Assembly (NCBI RefSeq): GCF_002944315.1
Contig: NZ_CP024311.1
Location: forward strand, 534,501-598,500
Direction of reading: 5' to 3'
DNA: 64,000 bases
From: Rhizobium sp. NXC24
GTDB lineage: Bacteria; Pseudomonadota; Alphaproteobacteria; Rhizobiales; Rhizobiaceae
Made by a program: the position numbers and the translations under genes. This document shows, piece after piece, positions 19,858-27,234 of the stretch. The notes beneath the pieces are model-generated. The model was given only the letters and a program-made list of their open reading frames with translations. It did no database searches and was not told where the DNA came from. The first letter of the stretch is position 1; every line of letters begins with the position of its first letter.

Positions 19858-20766
19858 TTACTTCAGGAAGCCGTTTTCCTTGAGGTAGGATTCGGCAACC
19901 GACTTGGCCGGCTCGCCGTCCACCTGGATGCGGCCGTTCAGCTTGCGCAGCACGTCGGCAGTCAGGCCCTTGAAGATCGGGGCCAGAACTTCCTCGATCT
20001 TCGGATTGGCCTTCAATACGGCTTCGCGGATGATCGGCGTCGGCGCATAGACCGGCTGCACGCTCTTGTCGTCTTCGAGAACCGTCAGTTCAGCCGCTTC
20101 GATGGCGCCGTCAGTGCCGTAGACCATGGCGGTGTTGACGCCGTTGGTCTGGTCGGCCGCAGCCTTGATCGTCGCTGCCGTGTCGCCGCCGGAGAGCACG
20201 ACTTCCTGCTCTGGCTTGATCTGGAAGTTGTAGGTCGTCTGGAAGGCCGGCAGAGCCGCCGGCGAGTTGACGAACTCGGAAGACGCCGCAAGCTTGACCG
20301 GCCCGCCGCCGGCAACCCACTTGCCGAAATCGGACATGGTCTTGAGTTTGGCCGGGCCGGCGACGTCGTTGCGAACGCCGATCGCCCAGGTGTTGTTGGC
20401 GGGCGAGGGCGTCAGCCAGACGATCTTATTGGCATCGTAATCGAGCTTCTTCGCCAGATCATAACCCTGCTGCAGGTTCTTCCAGGCCGGATCGTCTGAT
20501 TTGTTGAAGAAGAAGCCGGCATTGCCGGTATATTCGGCGTAAATGTCAATTTCGCCGGCCGTGATCGCCTTGCGCAAAACGGGCGTCGTGCCGAGCGCGA
20601 TGCGGTCCTTCGCCTTGATGCCGTTGGCATTGAGCGCGGCGAAGATGATGTTGCCGAGCAGCGTGCCTTCCGTGTCGATCTTTGAGGAGACCACGACGTC
20701 GGCAGCGCTGGCACCACTGGCGACGAAAGCCGTTAGCGCGGCGGCGAGTGCGAACTTCTTGAACAT
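19858..20766 (-). CDS. Osmolyte-type ABC transporter periplasmic binding protein, OsmF/YehZ-like
   Basis: A 302-residue binding protein of the OpuAC family (quaternary amines such as glycine betaine and choline). The signal peptide ends ASGASAAD at about residue 22. Conserved parts are VVSSKIDTEGTLLGNII, IDIYAEYTGNAGFFF and LTPSPANNTWAIGV. The ATG at 20766 has AAAGGGA and the signal peptide begins there, so an in-frame start 54 codons upstream is rejected. It is the first gene of the operon and is divergent from a LysR-type regulator across 444 bp. Confidence 0.9.
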   Translation of the reverse strand: MFKKFALAAALTAFVASGASAADVVVSSKIDTEGTLLGNIIFAALNANGIKAKDRIALGTTPVLRKAITAGEIDIYAEYTGNAGFFFNKSDDPAWKNLQQGYDLAKKLDYDANKIVWLTPSPANNTWAIGVRNDVAGPAKLKTMSDFGKWVAGGGPVKLAASSEFVNSPAALPAFQTTYNFQIKPEQEVVLSGGDTAATIKAAADQTNGVNTAMVYGTDGAIEAAELTVLEDDKSVQPVYAPTPIIREAVLKANPKIEEVLAPIFKGLTADVLRKLNGRIQVDGEPAKSVAESYLKENGFLK

Positions 20767-21210
20767 GATGTTTCCCTTTGTACCCCGTTGAACCGTTAGT
20801 CTGGCGTATCCGTTCGGTTCAAATCCGGTCCCCGGACACGCCACATATGACTGCGGGCCGAAGAACCCGCATGCGAAGTCCTGTCTGCGTCTGGGAGATA
20901 GCGCTCGCCACCGAAAAATCGATGACACGCCAGTCCGCCACCTGCAGTCGCCGCGCGATTATGACGAGGGTGCCCGGCATAAGCGCGAAAATAGATTTCT
21001 TTTTTCGGGGGCAAGTGCGTTTGTTTTTGTTCCCCTTACCCGTTTCGCCGCCGTTCCGATCTCTTGGGTTGAGCAGGGTCAGTTAGGCGGTCATCGAACG
21101 ATAGTCCTCGCTCTTTTGGTTTGGGATATCTTTTTTTGAGAACACATCATATCGTGCCGGCATGTTGGTTCGGCCGCGTGCGAGGCAGGGTATGTGGCAG
21201 GCTCGAAAGG
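20767..21210. other. 444-bp intergenic region, osmF-like gene to lysR-like gene
   Basis: No convincing ORF lies here. A segment at 20812-20843 (CGGTTCAAATCCGG, then a CGCCA end) looks like the T-arm and acceptor end of a tRNA, but no 5' half is present. T-rich tracts at 20996-21025 and 21127-21137 could belong to promoters of the divergent genes. I see no clear operator. Confidence 0.4.
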
Positions 21211-22440
21211 ATGGCCGGCTTGTATCTCGGGGCATTGTTCATCGCCGACACGGTTTTCTCGATCGGCTCCGTCAGGGAGACGGCCCGCAGGCTCTCTTTT
21301 TCGGCCTCGACCGTGTCGAGCGCGCTTCGGCGGCTGGAGACGGAGCTGGCGATAAAGCTCGTCGAGCGAGCATCGGGCGAGCTCGCCACCCTGCTTGCCA
21401 GCTCGAAGGTGCAGAAGGGCCTGCAGCCGATCCTCTCCGCCATGCGGCAACTCTCGGTGCTGACGAAAGAACCTCCCGCACCACAGGACTATCCCCAATG
21501 GGCTGCGCGGCTACCGTTGAGGATCGCCACCATTGAACGTTTCCTGGAGGTCGCCGATCAGGGCAGCATCAATCGCGCCGCCCGCCGCCTGCGTCTCGGT
21601 CAGCCGCAGCTTTCGCTGCAGATCGCCAATCTGGAAGAATTGTTCGGTTGCCGCCTGTTTGAACGACAGGCGCAGGGTTCGGTGCTGACCGACGTCGGTC
21701 GCGAGGTCTATGCCATCCTTGCCGGTATCGCGGAGGCCTGGGACGAGATGAAGGCGGCGGCGGACGAGCGATTTCAGCGGGCGGCGCGGGCCGTGCGCAT
21801 CGGGTCGATCATCCCGACCGGCTCGGAGAGCTGGGTGGCCCGCTCGCTCGCCAGCCTTGTGGCGCGCTGGAACATCAGCGGTAACCGCAACACGCTGTCC
21901 TTGATGCTGATGACCGCCGACGATTTGCGTGAGGCGCTGAGATCCGGCCGCATTGACGTCGCCATCGTCGATTCCGTCTTCGGTCTCGATGCCTTCGAGC
22001 ATATGGAGCTGGTGGCAACCGACATGGTAGCGATCGCGCCGCCTGGCAGCACGGAACAGACGGTGACGGCGCTGGTCGAAAACCATCCGCTCTGCGTGCC
22101 GAGCTCGCGCACCGGCATCGGCAATGCGGCCACGGCCTTCGGCTACGACAGCGGCGACCGTCGCCGGTTTCGCGGCCGCGACATCACTTCGGCCGACTCG
22201 CTTCCCGTCATCGTCGACCTTGTCGCCAATCATGGCTATGTTTCGTTTCTCGGCCGCGTCAGCGCCGCGCCGATTGCCGACAAGGTGCGGATCGTCAATC
22301 CGGATCAGATTTTGCCGCTTTCCTATCACCTCGCCCACAATGGCCGCCGTGCTTCCGTCGATGCCTGCCGGCTGATCCAGGAGGCGGTGCGCGAGCTGGT
22401 GGGCGCAACGGAAGCTGCTCGAAGTCGCCCAGCATCTTAG
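21211..22440 (+). CDS. LysR-family regulator with two tandem helix-turn-helix segments
   Basis: A 409-residue regulator, about 100 residues longer than a usual LysR protein. A first LysR-type HTH lies near residues 8-60 (VRETARRLSFSASTVSSALR). A second, more canonical one lies near 105-165 (IATIERFLEVADQGSINRAA and RLGQPQLSLQIANLEELFG), followed by the effector-binding domain to the end. The start is uncertain: the ATG at 21211 has only an AAAGG immediately before it, and a TTG at 21121 would add 30 residues. It is divergent from the osmolyte transporter operon, which it may control. Confidence 0.82.
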   Translation: MAGLYLGALFIADTVFSIGSVRETARRLSFSASTVSSALRRLETELAIKLVERASGELATLLASSKVQKGLQPILSAMRQLSVLTKEPPAPQDYPQWAARLPLRIATIERFLEVADQGSINRAARRLRLGQPQLSLQIANLEELFGCRLFERQAQGSVLTDVGREVYAILAGIAEAWDEMKAAADERFQRAARAVRIGSIIPTGSESWVARSLASLVARWNISGNRNTLSLMLMTADDLREALRSGRIDVAIVDSVFGLDAFEHMELVATDMVAIAPPGSTEQTVTALVENHPLCVPSSRTGIGNAATAFGYDSGDRRRFRGRDITSADSLPVIVDLVANHGYVSFLGRVSAAPIADKVRIVNPDQILPLSYHLAHNGRRASVDACRLIQEAVRELVGATEAARSRPAS

Positions 22441-22586
22441 GAGATTTTGGACTGACGGGACGCATCCTGACGTCCATACGGAACGGAGCTTAATCGCCAG
22501 GCCCGCGCGTACAGGCCGTATTTCTCCCATACCTCATAGCTTTAGCTTCCGGAACATGCATTCCCCTTGAGCGTTTAACTCCATAC

Positions 22587-22637
22587 CCCGCTTGTGCGGG
22601 AATGATGTGATCCGGGCCGGCATAGGTATCGCCGGCC
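22587..22637. repeat. Two hairpins before the Tyr/His-rich peptide gene
   Basis: CCCGC-TTGT-GCGGG (22587-22600), followed by AATGATG, has the look of a dispersed CCCGC/GCGGG intergenic repeat and could end lysR transcripts. A second stem GGCCGGC/GCCGGCC (22615-22621 and 22631-22637) ends 27 nt before the next start codon. Confidence 0.4.
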
Positions 22638-22664
22638 TTACGGATGCGTGTAAGGAGAAGAGAA

Positions 22665-22940
22665 ATGAGGATCATCGCAACGGCGTTAGTAGCGCTGGGT
22701 ATCCTCGCTTTGCCAGTAACCAATGCTGATGCTCATCGTCGGTACTATTACCACCATCATCGGCACTACGGTCCCAGCGTCGTGATCTCGCCGGGCTTCG
22801 GCTTCTATGTCGGCCCAAGCTACGGCTACCATCGCTACTACTATCGCGACCGCTACTGGCGCGGTGGGGATTATTGGGGCTACCGCCATGGGTACTATCG
22901 CCCTTACTGGCGTGACCGCTACTACGATCCCTGGTACTGA
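22665..22940 (+). CDS. Small exported Tyr/His/Arg-rich protein
   Basis: A 91-residue protein with a signal peptide (MRIIATALVALGILALPVTN, cleavage near ADA-H at residue 24). The mature part is highly biased: runs such as HRRYYYHHHRHYG and repeated R-Y-Y/R-D-R-Y-W units, ending RYYDPWY, with no cysteine. AAGGAGAAG gives a clear start. Similar small Tyr/His/Gly-rich exported proteins are common in Rhizobiales and uncharacterised; roles in metal binding or the cell envelope are possible but speculative. Confidence 0.8.
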   Translation: MRIIATALVALGILALPVTNADAHRRYYYHHHRHYGPSVVISPGFGFYVGPSYGYHRYYYRDRYWRGGDYWGYRHGYYRPYWRDRYYDPWY

Positions 22941-23024
22941 GCAGGCAACCAGCTAACCCAGGCAAGCGGGTTATAATAAACGGCGCCAAAAGGGCGCCGT
23001 TGGAGCGTTGTCGTAATGTGCGAC

Positions 23025-23324
23025 TTAGACCGGGCTCAGCACATGCACGGCGCGCGCGGCCATAAGGTCCTTCACTTTCTCCCCATAAGCGGCCATATGC
23101 GCCGAAGCGGCATGTGCCTTAAGCGCCGCCATGCTTTCCCATTTTTCGACCACCACGAATGTATCGGGACCAAACGCCGGGTCGGCGCCTTCGACATCCA
23201 CGACAGCGGTATATTCGATGCAGCCGTCTTCGGCATGCACGGCCGGAACATTCGCCTGGAAGGCTTCGAGCACGGCGGCACGCTTGCCGGGCTGCGCGGT
23301 GAGGATGGCGAGAACGTGGATCAT
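23025..23324 (-). CDS. Antibiotic biosynthesis monooxygenase (ABM) domain protein
   Basis: A 99-residue protein with a single ABM domain of the dimeric alpha/beta-barrel fold (YgiN/HmoB-like): MIHVLAILTAQPGKRAAVLE, EDGCIEYTAVVDVEG and FVVVEKWESMAALKAH. Members degrade quinones or haem or act as small monooxygenases; the substrate cannot be read from sequence. The start at 23324 follows AGAGGAA; upstream in-frame starts lack an RBS. Confidence 0.85.
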   Translation of the reverse strand: MIHVLAILTAQPGKRAAVLEAFQANVPAVHAEDGCIEYTAVVDVEGADPAFGPDTFVVVEKWESMAALKAHAASAHMAAYGEKVKDLMAARAVHVLSPV

Positions 23325-23537
23325 GATGGTTCCTCTGAATGGATCGGATGATGGTGACGCAAAAGGATGGATGACGCACATTGCGCGCCGGTTTCGACGA
23401 ATATCACAAATAGACGGCGGTCGAATGCTTGACTTCACTTCGATGCAGTTGCAATTCTCTATCTAGGCGTGAGTTTTAATGCGCCGATCTATTATGGCGT
23501 GAGGGGGCTTGCGCCGGAAAATCACTTGAGAGGGAAA

Positions 23538-23891
23538 ATGGGGCTTTCCACGCAAGAGCAAATATTGGTTGAACAACGTGTGACCAATGAAGCAAAATCG
23601 GTGGGCGCAGCCTACTTGCTTTGGTTCTTTCTTGGCACTCTGGGCGCTCACCGGTTTTACCTCGGTAGAACCGGCAGCGGCGTAGTGCAGTTGCTTCTGT
23701 TCGTACTCGGTTGGCTTACGACATTCATTGTCATCGGCATCGCCCTCTTAGCTGCGCTGGGCATCTGGTGGATCGTCGATGCTTTCCTCATTTCCGCGAT
23801 GATTGCCGAGCAAAAGCAGGAGATCCGGCAACGTCTGACTGACGAGGCGCTCTGGGCGAATCAGCAGGCGAGCAGGCAAAACGCGCCGTGA
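23538..23891 (+). CDS. TM2-domain membrane protein
   Basis: A 117-residue protein with the TM2 domain: two membrane helices joined by a short turn, with the hallmark AAYLLWFFLGTLGAHRFYLG and a later WIVDAFLI. The C-terminal tail (AEQKQEIRQRLTDEALWANQ) is hydrophilic and helical. The ATG at 23538 has GAGAGGG before it. Bacterial TM2 proteins have no settled function. It stands alone on its strand. Confidence 0.85.
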   Translation: MGLSTQEQILVEQRVTNEAKSVGAAYLLWFFLGTLGAHRFYLGRTGSGVVQLLLFVLGWLTTFIVIGIALLAALGIWWIVDAFLISAMIAEQKQEIRQRLTDEALWANQQASRQNAP

Positions 23892-24149
23892 TTTCAGCGC
23901 ATGGCGAAAAGTCATAGTCGTGTAAGAAGATGCTTCGGCGGTGGCAGCGCCGAGATAGGATAGAAGGGTATAGAGCGGCTTTGTAAGCCGCCCACCTTCG
24001 CGTGTTCTTAATGTATCGATGAACTTCATCCTCGACGCACAATAACAGCGGCGTACGAAGTGGTGTCTGCCTCTCGTAATCAAAGTGATTACATGACAAT
24101 CGACAAACATTAGTGCTTCCCTATGTTCATAAAAACAGGAGGAAAGCCA
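23892..24149. other. Intergenic region before the 26-residue peptide gene
   Basis: It holds two clean inverted repeats and no ORF: GCGGCTT-TGT-AAGCCGC (23975-23991), which could be a terminator or a structured leader, and GTAATCA-AAG-TGATTAC (24076-24092), a likely operator 58 bp before the peptide start codon. Confidence 0.45.
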
Positions 24150-24230
24150 ATGTCAGCCGAATGGCCAATGTTCATTTTGCAGTCGATCGTGGTTTTTGGC
24201 TTGGTGGGCGCCCTGTTCATCAGGGCATAG
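24150..24230 (+). CDS. 26-residue single-pass membrane peptide
   Basis: A short ORF with a perfect AGGAGG 7 nt before the ATG. The product begins MSAEWPMFILQSI and ends GALFIRA. Residues 6-24 are almost wholly hydrophobic, enough for one membrane helix, with an acidic residue before it and a single Arg after it. Such small hydrophobic peptides are usually membrane-complex accessory proteins or type I toxins. A strong hairpin follows 55 nt downstream. I do not recognise the family. Evidence is the RBS, the membrane-like composition and the terminator-like structure. Confidence 0.6.
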   Translation: MSAEWPMFILQSIVVFGLVGALFIRA

Positions 24231-24284
24231 CCGCCGTCGCCAAACCCTTTGCCGCCTGAACCGCGGTTTCTCGGTCTCGAAGCC

Positions 24285-24318
24285 AAGCAGCCCGACCGAT
24301 CAAACGGTCGGGCTGCTT
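24285..24318 (+). terminator. 14-bp perfect stem-loop after the small peptide gene
   Basis: AAGCAGCCCGACCG (24285-24298), loop ATCAAA, CGGTCGGGCTGCTT (24305-24318). No T-run follows on the plus strand beyond CTT. It is symmetrical, so it could also be a protein-binding site. Confidence 0.6.
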
Positions 24319-24607
24319 GCACGATCCGATCAGGGGTCAAATCCAACCAGATCACAAATCATTAAGTTGAACTTATTATAAGTCAACTACTATCCATCCA
24401 AACCGTGCACGCCTCCCATCAAGACCAAACGTCCACCATCCGTCTAAAGCCCCGAATTGCTTGAACTTGACCAGTAGGGGCTTGTCCGCAGGGGTATGGT
24501 ATTGCCGCAGCGGCTGCTGACAACTGCACGATTATCCATACCGACGCATTTTTGACGGAAAGCCGTTTTTCTGGCAACCTACGCTGGGGCGAAGGGGACT
24601 ATCCGGC
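24319..24607. other. Intergenic region with an imperfect 22-bp inverted repeat
   Basis: GTTGAACTTAT (24366-24376) and ATAAGTCAAC (24378-24387) are inverted copies differing by one missing base, in an AT-rich stretch. This is a candidate operator or promoter for the methyltransferase gene. Nothing else is recognisable. Confidence 0.35.
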
Positions 24608-25450
24608 ATGTCCGAGCACAATCCGGCGAGCAGCGATGCCTTCTATGGCTCGCAATACACACGCATCTACGGCCAACTTGCGTCAGAAATCCGCAGAGAG
24701 GCTTTCGGCGAGGATTTCGGGCAGGAAAGTTGGCGCGGTCCAGCTGAGCAGGCCGAGATCGCCGCCCTTCTGAGGCTAGGTCCGGACGCGTGCGTTCTCG
24801 ATGTAGCGTGCGGGGCCGGCGGCCCATCCCTTGCTTTGGTAGAGCAAACCGGCTGCCGCCTCCTGGGCATCGACATCGTGCCTGAAGGCGTGTCAAGCGC
24901 GACAGCGGAAGCGGTGAAGCGAGGACTCACGGATCTAGCCAAGTTTGTCGTGCTCGACGGCGGGGAACCACTCCCGTTCGAAGACGGCACATTCGACGCC
25001 ATTGTGTGTATCGACTCTATCTCTCATCTTCCCGACCGGCACTCCGCTTTGCGGGATTGGGCACGGCTTTTGAAAGCTGGCGGGCGCCTGGTCTTCACCG
25101 ATCCGCTCGTCGTGACCGGAGCCCTTTCGAAGTTGGAGATCGACGGCCGTTGCGCTCTGGTCCTCGATGCATCCAATGCACTTTTCGTACCGCCCGGCTT
25201 TAATGAAAGCGCCATGACCGCGGCGGGCCTTGTGCTGTTGCAGACTGTCGACCGTGCTGCAGCTGCCGCCGAGATCGCTGGCCGCTGGCGCGACGCCCGC
25301 GAGCGCCGCGCGAATGCGTTGATTAGAGAAGAGGGCGAAGACTGGTTCCGACGTAGACAGGTTATGTTGAATATGACCGCTCACCTCGCGTCAGAGCGGA
25401 GATTAACGCGGTTCTTCTATCTCGCAGAAAAGCGCGAGGAATCGCAGTAA
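24608..25450 (+). CDS. SAM-dependent methyltransferase (class I)
   Basis: A 280-residue soluble methyltransferase. Motif I is VLDVACGAGGPSLALVEQTG (about residues 63-82), followed by the acidic residue in LLGIDIVPEG; the later FDAIVCIDSISHLPDR and LLKAGGRLVFTDPLV blocks are typical of small-molecule methyltransferases (Methyltransf_11/25). The C-terminal part is specific and not recognised. GAAGGGG precedes the start. The acceptor is unknown. It lies alone in a patch of accessory-looking genes next to tRNA-Thr. Confidence 0.85.
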   Translation: MSEHNPASSDAFYGSQYTRIYGQLASEIRREAFGEDFGQESWRGPAEQAEIAALLRLGPDACVLDVACGAGGPSLALVEQTGCRLLGIDIVPEGVSSATAEAVKRGLTDLAKFVVLDGGEPLPFEDGTFDAIVCIDSISHLPDRHSALRDWARLLKAGGRLVFTDPLVVTGALSKLEIDGRCALVLDASNALFVPPGFNESAMTAAGLVLLQTVDRAAAAAEIAGRWRDARERRANALIREEGEDWFRRRQVMLNMTAHLASERRLTRFFYLAEKREESQ

Positions 25451-25512
25451 CGGTGCGAATCCGAGCGACCTGCGTGGGCGCTACGCCCGATCGTCACCGC
25501 GGCATCGCGTAT

Positions 25513-25708
25513 TTGACGCTCGCAATCGAGGAAGACGGCGATCTTCGATTTCGAGGTACTCATCGGGCCCACTTGAACTTCGCAACTCAAGGCGCGGACG
25601 GCGCTCCGCGTCAACGACCGGAACCACCTGTTCTTGGCCGAGGTCGAGGGCACTGCGCCCAAGTTTGGCCCTAGGTTCGCCATCGAGCCAATGATCGCTG
25701 TTGAATAG
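25513..25708 (+). pseudogene. Possible degraded coding remnant beside tRNA-Thr
   Basis: No intact gene lies between 25451 and 25736. In one plus-strand frame a protein-like stretch reads IFDFEVLIGPT, an in-frame TGA, then LKARTALRVNDRNHLFLAEV and on to GPRFAIEPMIAVE and a stop at 25708. The composition looks coding, but there is no start and one internal stop. This is suggestive only. Confidence 0.2.
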
Positions 25709-25736
25709 TTGGGTCAAGTATTTGCGTTTATTGGAG

Positions 25737-25812
25737 TGGTGCCGCTTACGTGACTCGAACACGTGACCCCATCATTACGAATGATGTGCTCTACCGACTG
25801 AGCTAAAGCGGC
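25737..25812 (-). tRNA. tRNA-Thr (anticodon CGT), CCA encoded
   Basis: The minus strand folds into a standard cloverleaf: acceptor GCCGCTT/AAGCGGC, D-arm GCTC/GAGC, anticodon stem CATCA/TGATG with loop TTCGTAA (anticodon CGT, codon ACG), T-arm ACGTG-TTCGAGT-CACGT, and an encoded ACCA 3' end. Confidence 0.97.
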
Positions 25813-25949
25813 ATTCCGGGCCGATCGGTATGGCCCTGCGATTTGCATGGCGCTGATACAGTCAATGCGCCGAGATTTCAAGCGCTCAAATTGCCGATTG
25901 GAAAAAAAGCGAGGGGCCTGTGAAAAAGCAGGCGCGCTTTCGAGCGTTC

Positions 25950-26909
25950 TCAGAGCGCCAGCCGGGCGCGCGCCTGACGATACTGCGCCTCCAGCCGATC
26001 GACAAGCGCGGCCACCGGTTCGATTGCTTTGACAGCGCCGATTCCCTGGCCGGAGCCCCAAATATCCTTCCAGGCCTTGGCGCCGGTCGTCGCCGTTTCG
26101 AAATCCATCTTGGAAGGATCGGCCTCGGGCAGGTTGTCCGGGTCCATGCCGGCGGCGCGGATCGAGGGTTTGAGGTAGTTGCCGTGGACGCCGGTGAAGA
26201 AGTTGGAATAGACGATATCGGCGGCCACGCCGTCGACGATCGCCTGCTTGTAGGCTTCCGCCGCGCGCGCCTCCTCAGTGGCGATGAAGGGCGAGCCGAT
26301 ATAGGCCATGTCCGCGCCCATCGCTTGGGCCGCCAGGATCGCGCCGCCATTGGCGATCGCGCCGGCAAGCAGCAACGGCCCGTCGAACCATTCGCGGATT
26401 TCCTGAACGAGCGCGAAAGGCGAGAGCTGGCCGGCATGGCCGCCTGCGCCTGCTGCCACCGCAATCAGCCCATCGGCTCCTTTGCGGATGGCCGAATTGG
26501 CATGACGGTTGTTGATGATATCGTGCAGCACTATGCCGCCATAGGAATGCACGGCCGCGTTGACCTCCGGCACGGCGCCGAGCGAGGAAATGACGATCGG
26601 CACCTTATATTTGACGCAGAGCATCAGATCGTGTTCCAGCCGCTTGTTCGAGGCATGGACGATCTGATTGACGGCGAAGGGAGCCGACGGGCGTTCGGGA
26701 TGCGTCGCATCATGCGCAGCGAGATCTTCCGTGATCATCGCCAGCCATTCGTCCAACTGGCTCTCCGGCCGGGCGTTCAGCGCCGGAAACGCACCGACGA
26801 CACCGGCCTTGCATTGGGCCAGTGTCAAAGCCGGATGCGAGATGATGAAGAGGGGAGAGGCCACGACCGGCAGCCGCAGGCGCTCGGTCAGGACGGAGGG
26901 AAGGGCCAT
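25950..26909 (-). CDS. Nitronate monooxygenase (2-nitropropane dioxygenase family)
   Basis: An FMN-dependent, TIM-barrel enzyme of about 319 residues that oxidises alkyl nitronates; in bacteria many are annotated only by family. Features are LRLPVVASPLFIISHPAL at the N-terminus, IVISSLGAVPEVNAAVHSYG, GLIAVAAGAGGHAGQLSPF (FMN-binding Gly-rich part with His) and GGAILAAQAMGADMAYIGSPF. The start could be 26918 or 26909; GGATGATG before 26909 is the better RBS. A palindrome like that upstream of fadD lies 15 bp upstream. Confidence 0.87.
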   Translation of the reverse strand: MALPSVLTERLRLPVVASPLFIISHPALTLAQCKAGVVGAFPALNARPESQLDEWLAMITEDLAAHDATHPERPSAPFAVNQIVHASNKRLEHDLMLCVKYKVPIVISSLGAVPEVNAAVHSYGGIVLHDIINNRHANSAIRKGADGLIAVAAGAGGHAGQLSPFALVQEIREWFDGPLLLAGAIANGGAILAAQAMGADMAYIGSPFIATEEARAAEAYKQAIVDGVAADIVYSNFFTGVHGNYLKPSIRAAGMDPDNLPEADPSKMDFETATTGAKAWKDIWGSGQGIGAVKAIEPVAALVDRLEAQYRQARARLAL

Positions 26910-26924
26910 GAACATCATCCGTAT

Positions 26925-26946
26925 TTGACGTTTACGAAAACGTCAA
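26925..26946. promoter_or_regulatory. TTGACG-N10-CGTCAA operator before the nitronate monooxygenase gene
   Basis: TTGACG (26925-26930) and CGTCAA (26941-26946) are inverted. The first 12 bases, TTGACGTTTACG, are identical to the complement of the fadD-upstream site at 15759-15774. It lies just upstream of the start codon, a position suited to repression. MerR-type regulators of branched-chain and fatty acid catabolism (LiuR) bind sites that look like this, as far as I recall. Confidence 0.5.
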
Positions 26947-27234
26947 AGGGATAGCAGATGTGCGTCGGGAGGGGAAGATGGCAGGCAGTAGGCAATGGGC
27001 AATAGGCAATAGTGATTGACGGCATCCGCGATTGAGGCCTTCCCCTGCTGCCTGCTGCCACCCCATTTGTGTCGTCTTTGCCATTTATCCCCGCCCGAGT
27101 GTTCGCGCCTCTTTTCGAGAGACTTGCACATTGCCGGTCGGGGCGTTACCGAATTCGGTTAGCGAATAGTAAAGAAATGGTCGTTTTGCGGTAGAGTATG
27201 CGGGCGCATCGCGAGTGAGAGTAAAGGACCTGAT
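26947..27234. repeat. Intergenic region with a 7-bp tandem repeat
   Basis: Four 7-bp units, GGCAGTA GGCAATG then GGCAATA twice (26984-27011), follow one another. The remainder to 27234 holds no ORF; AAAGGA at 27223-27228 is the RBS of the next gene. Confidence 0.6.

Noticed and set aside
23400..25812. An integrated phage or genomic island ending at tRNA-Thr
   Set aside because: No integrase, no direct repeat of the tRNA 3' end, and no phage genes are seen; only a few small accessory genes.
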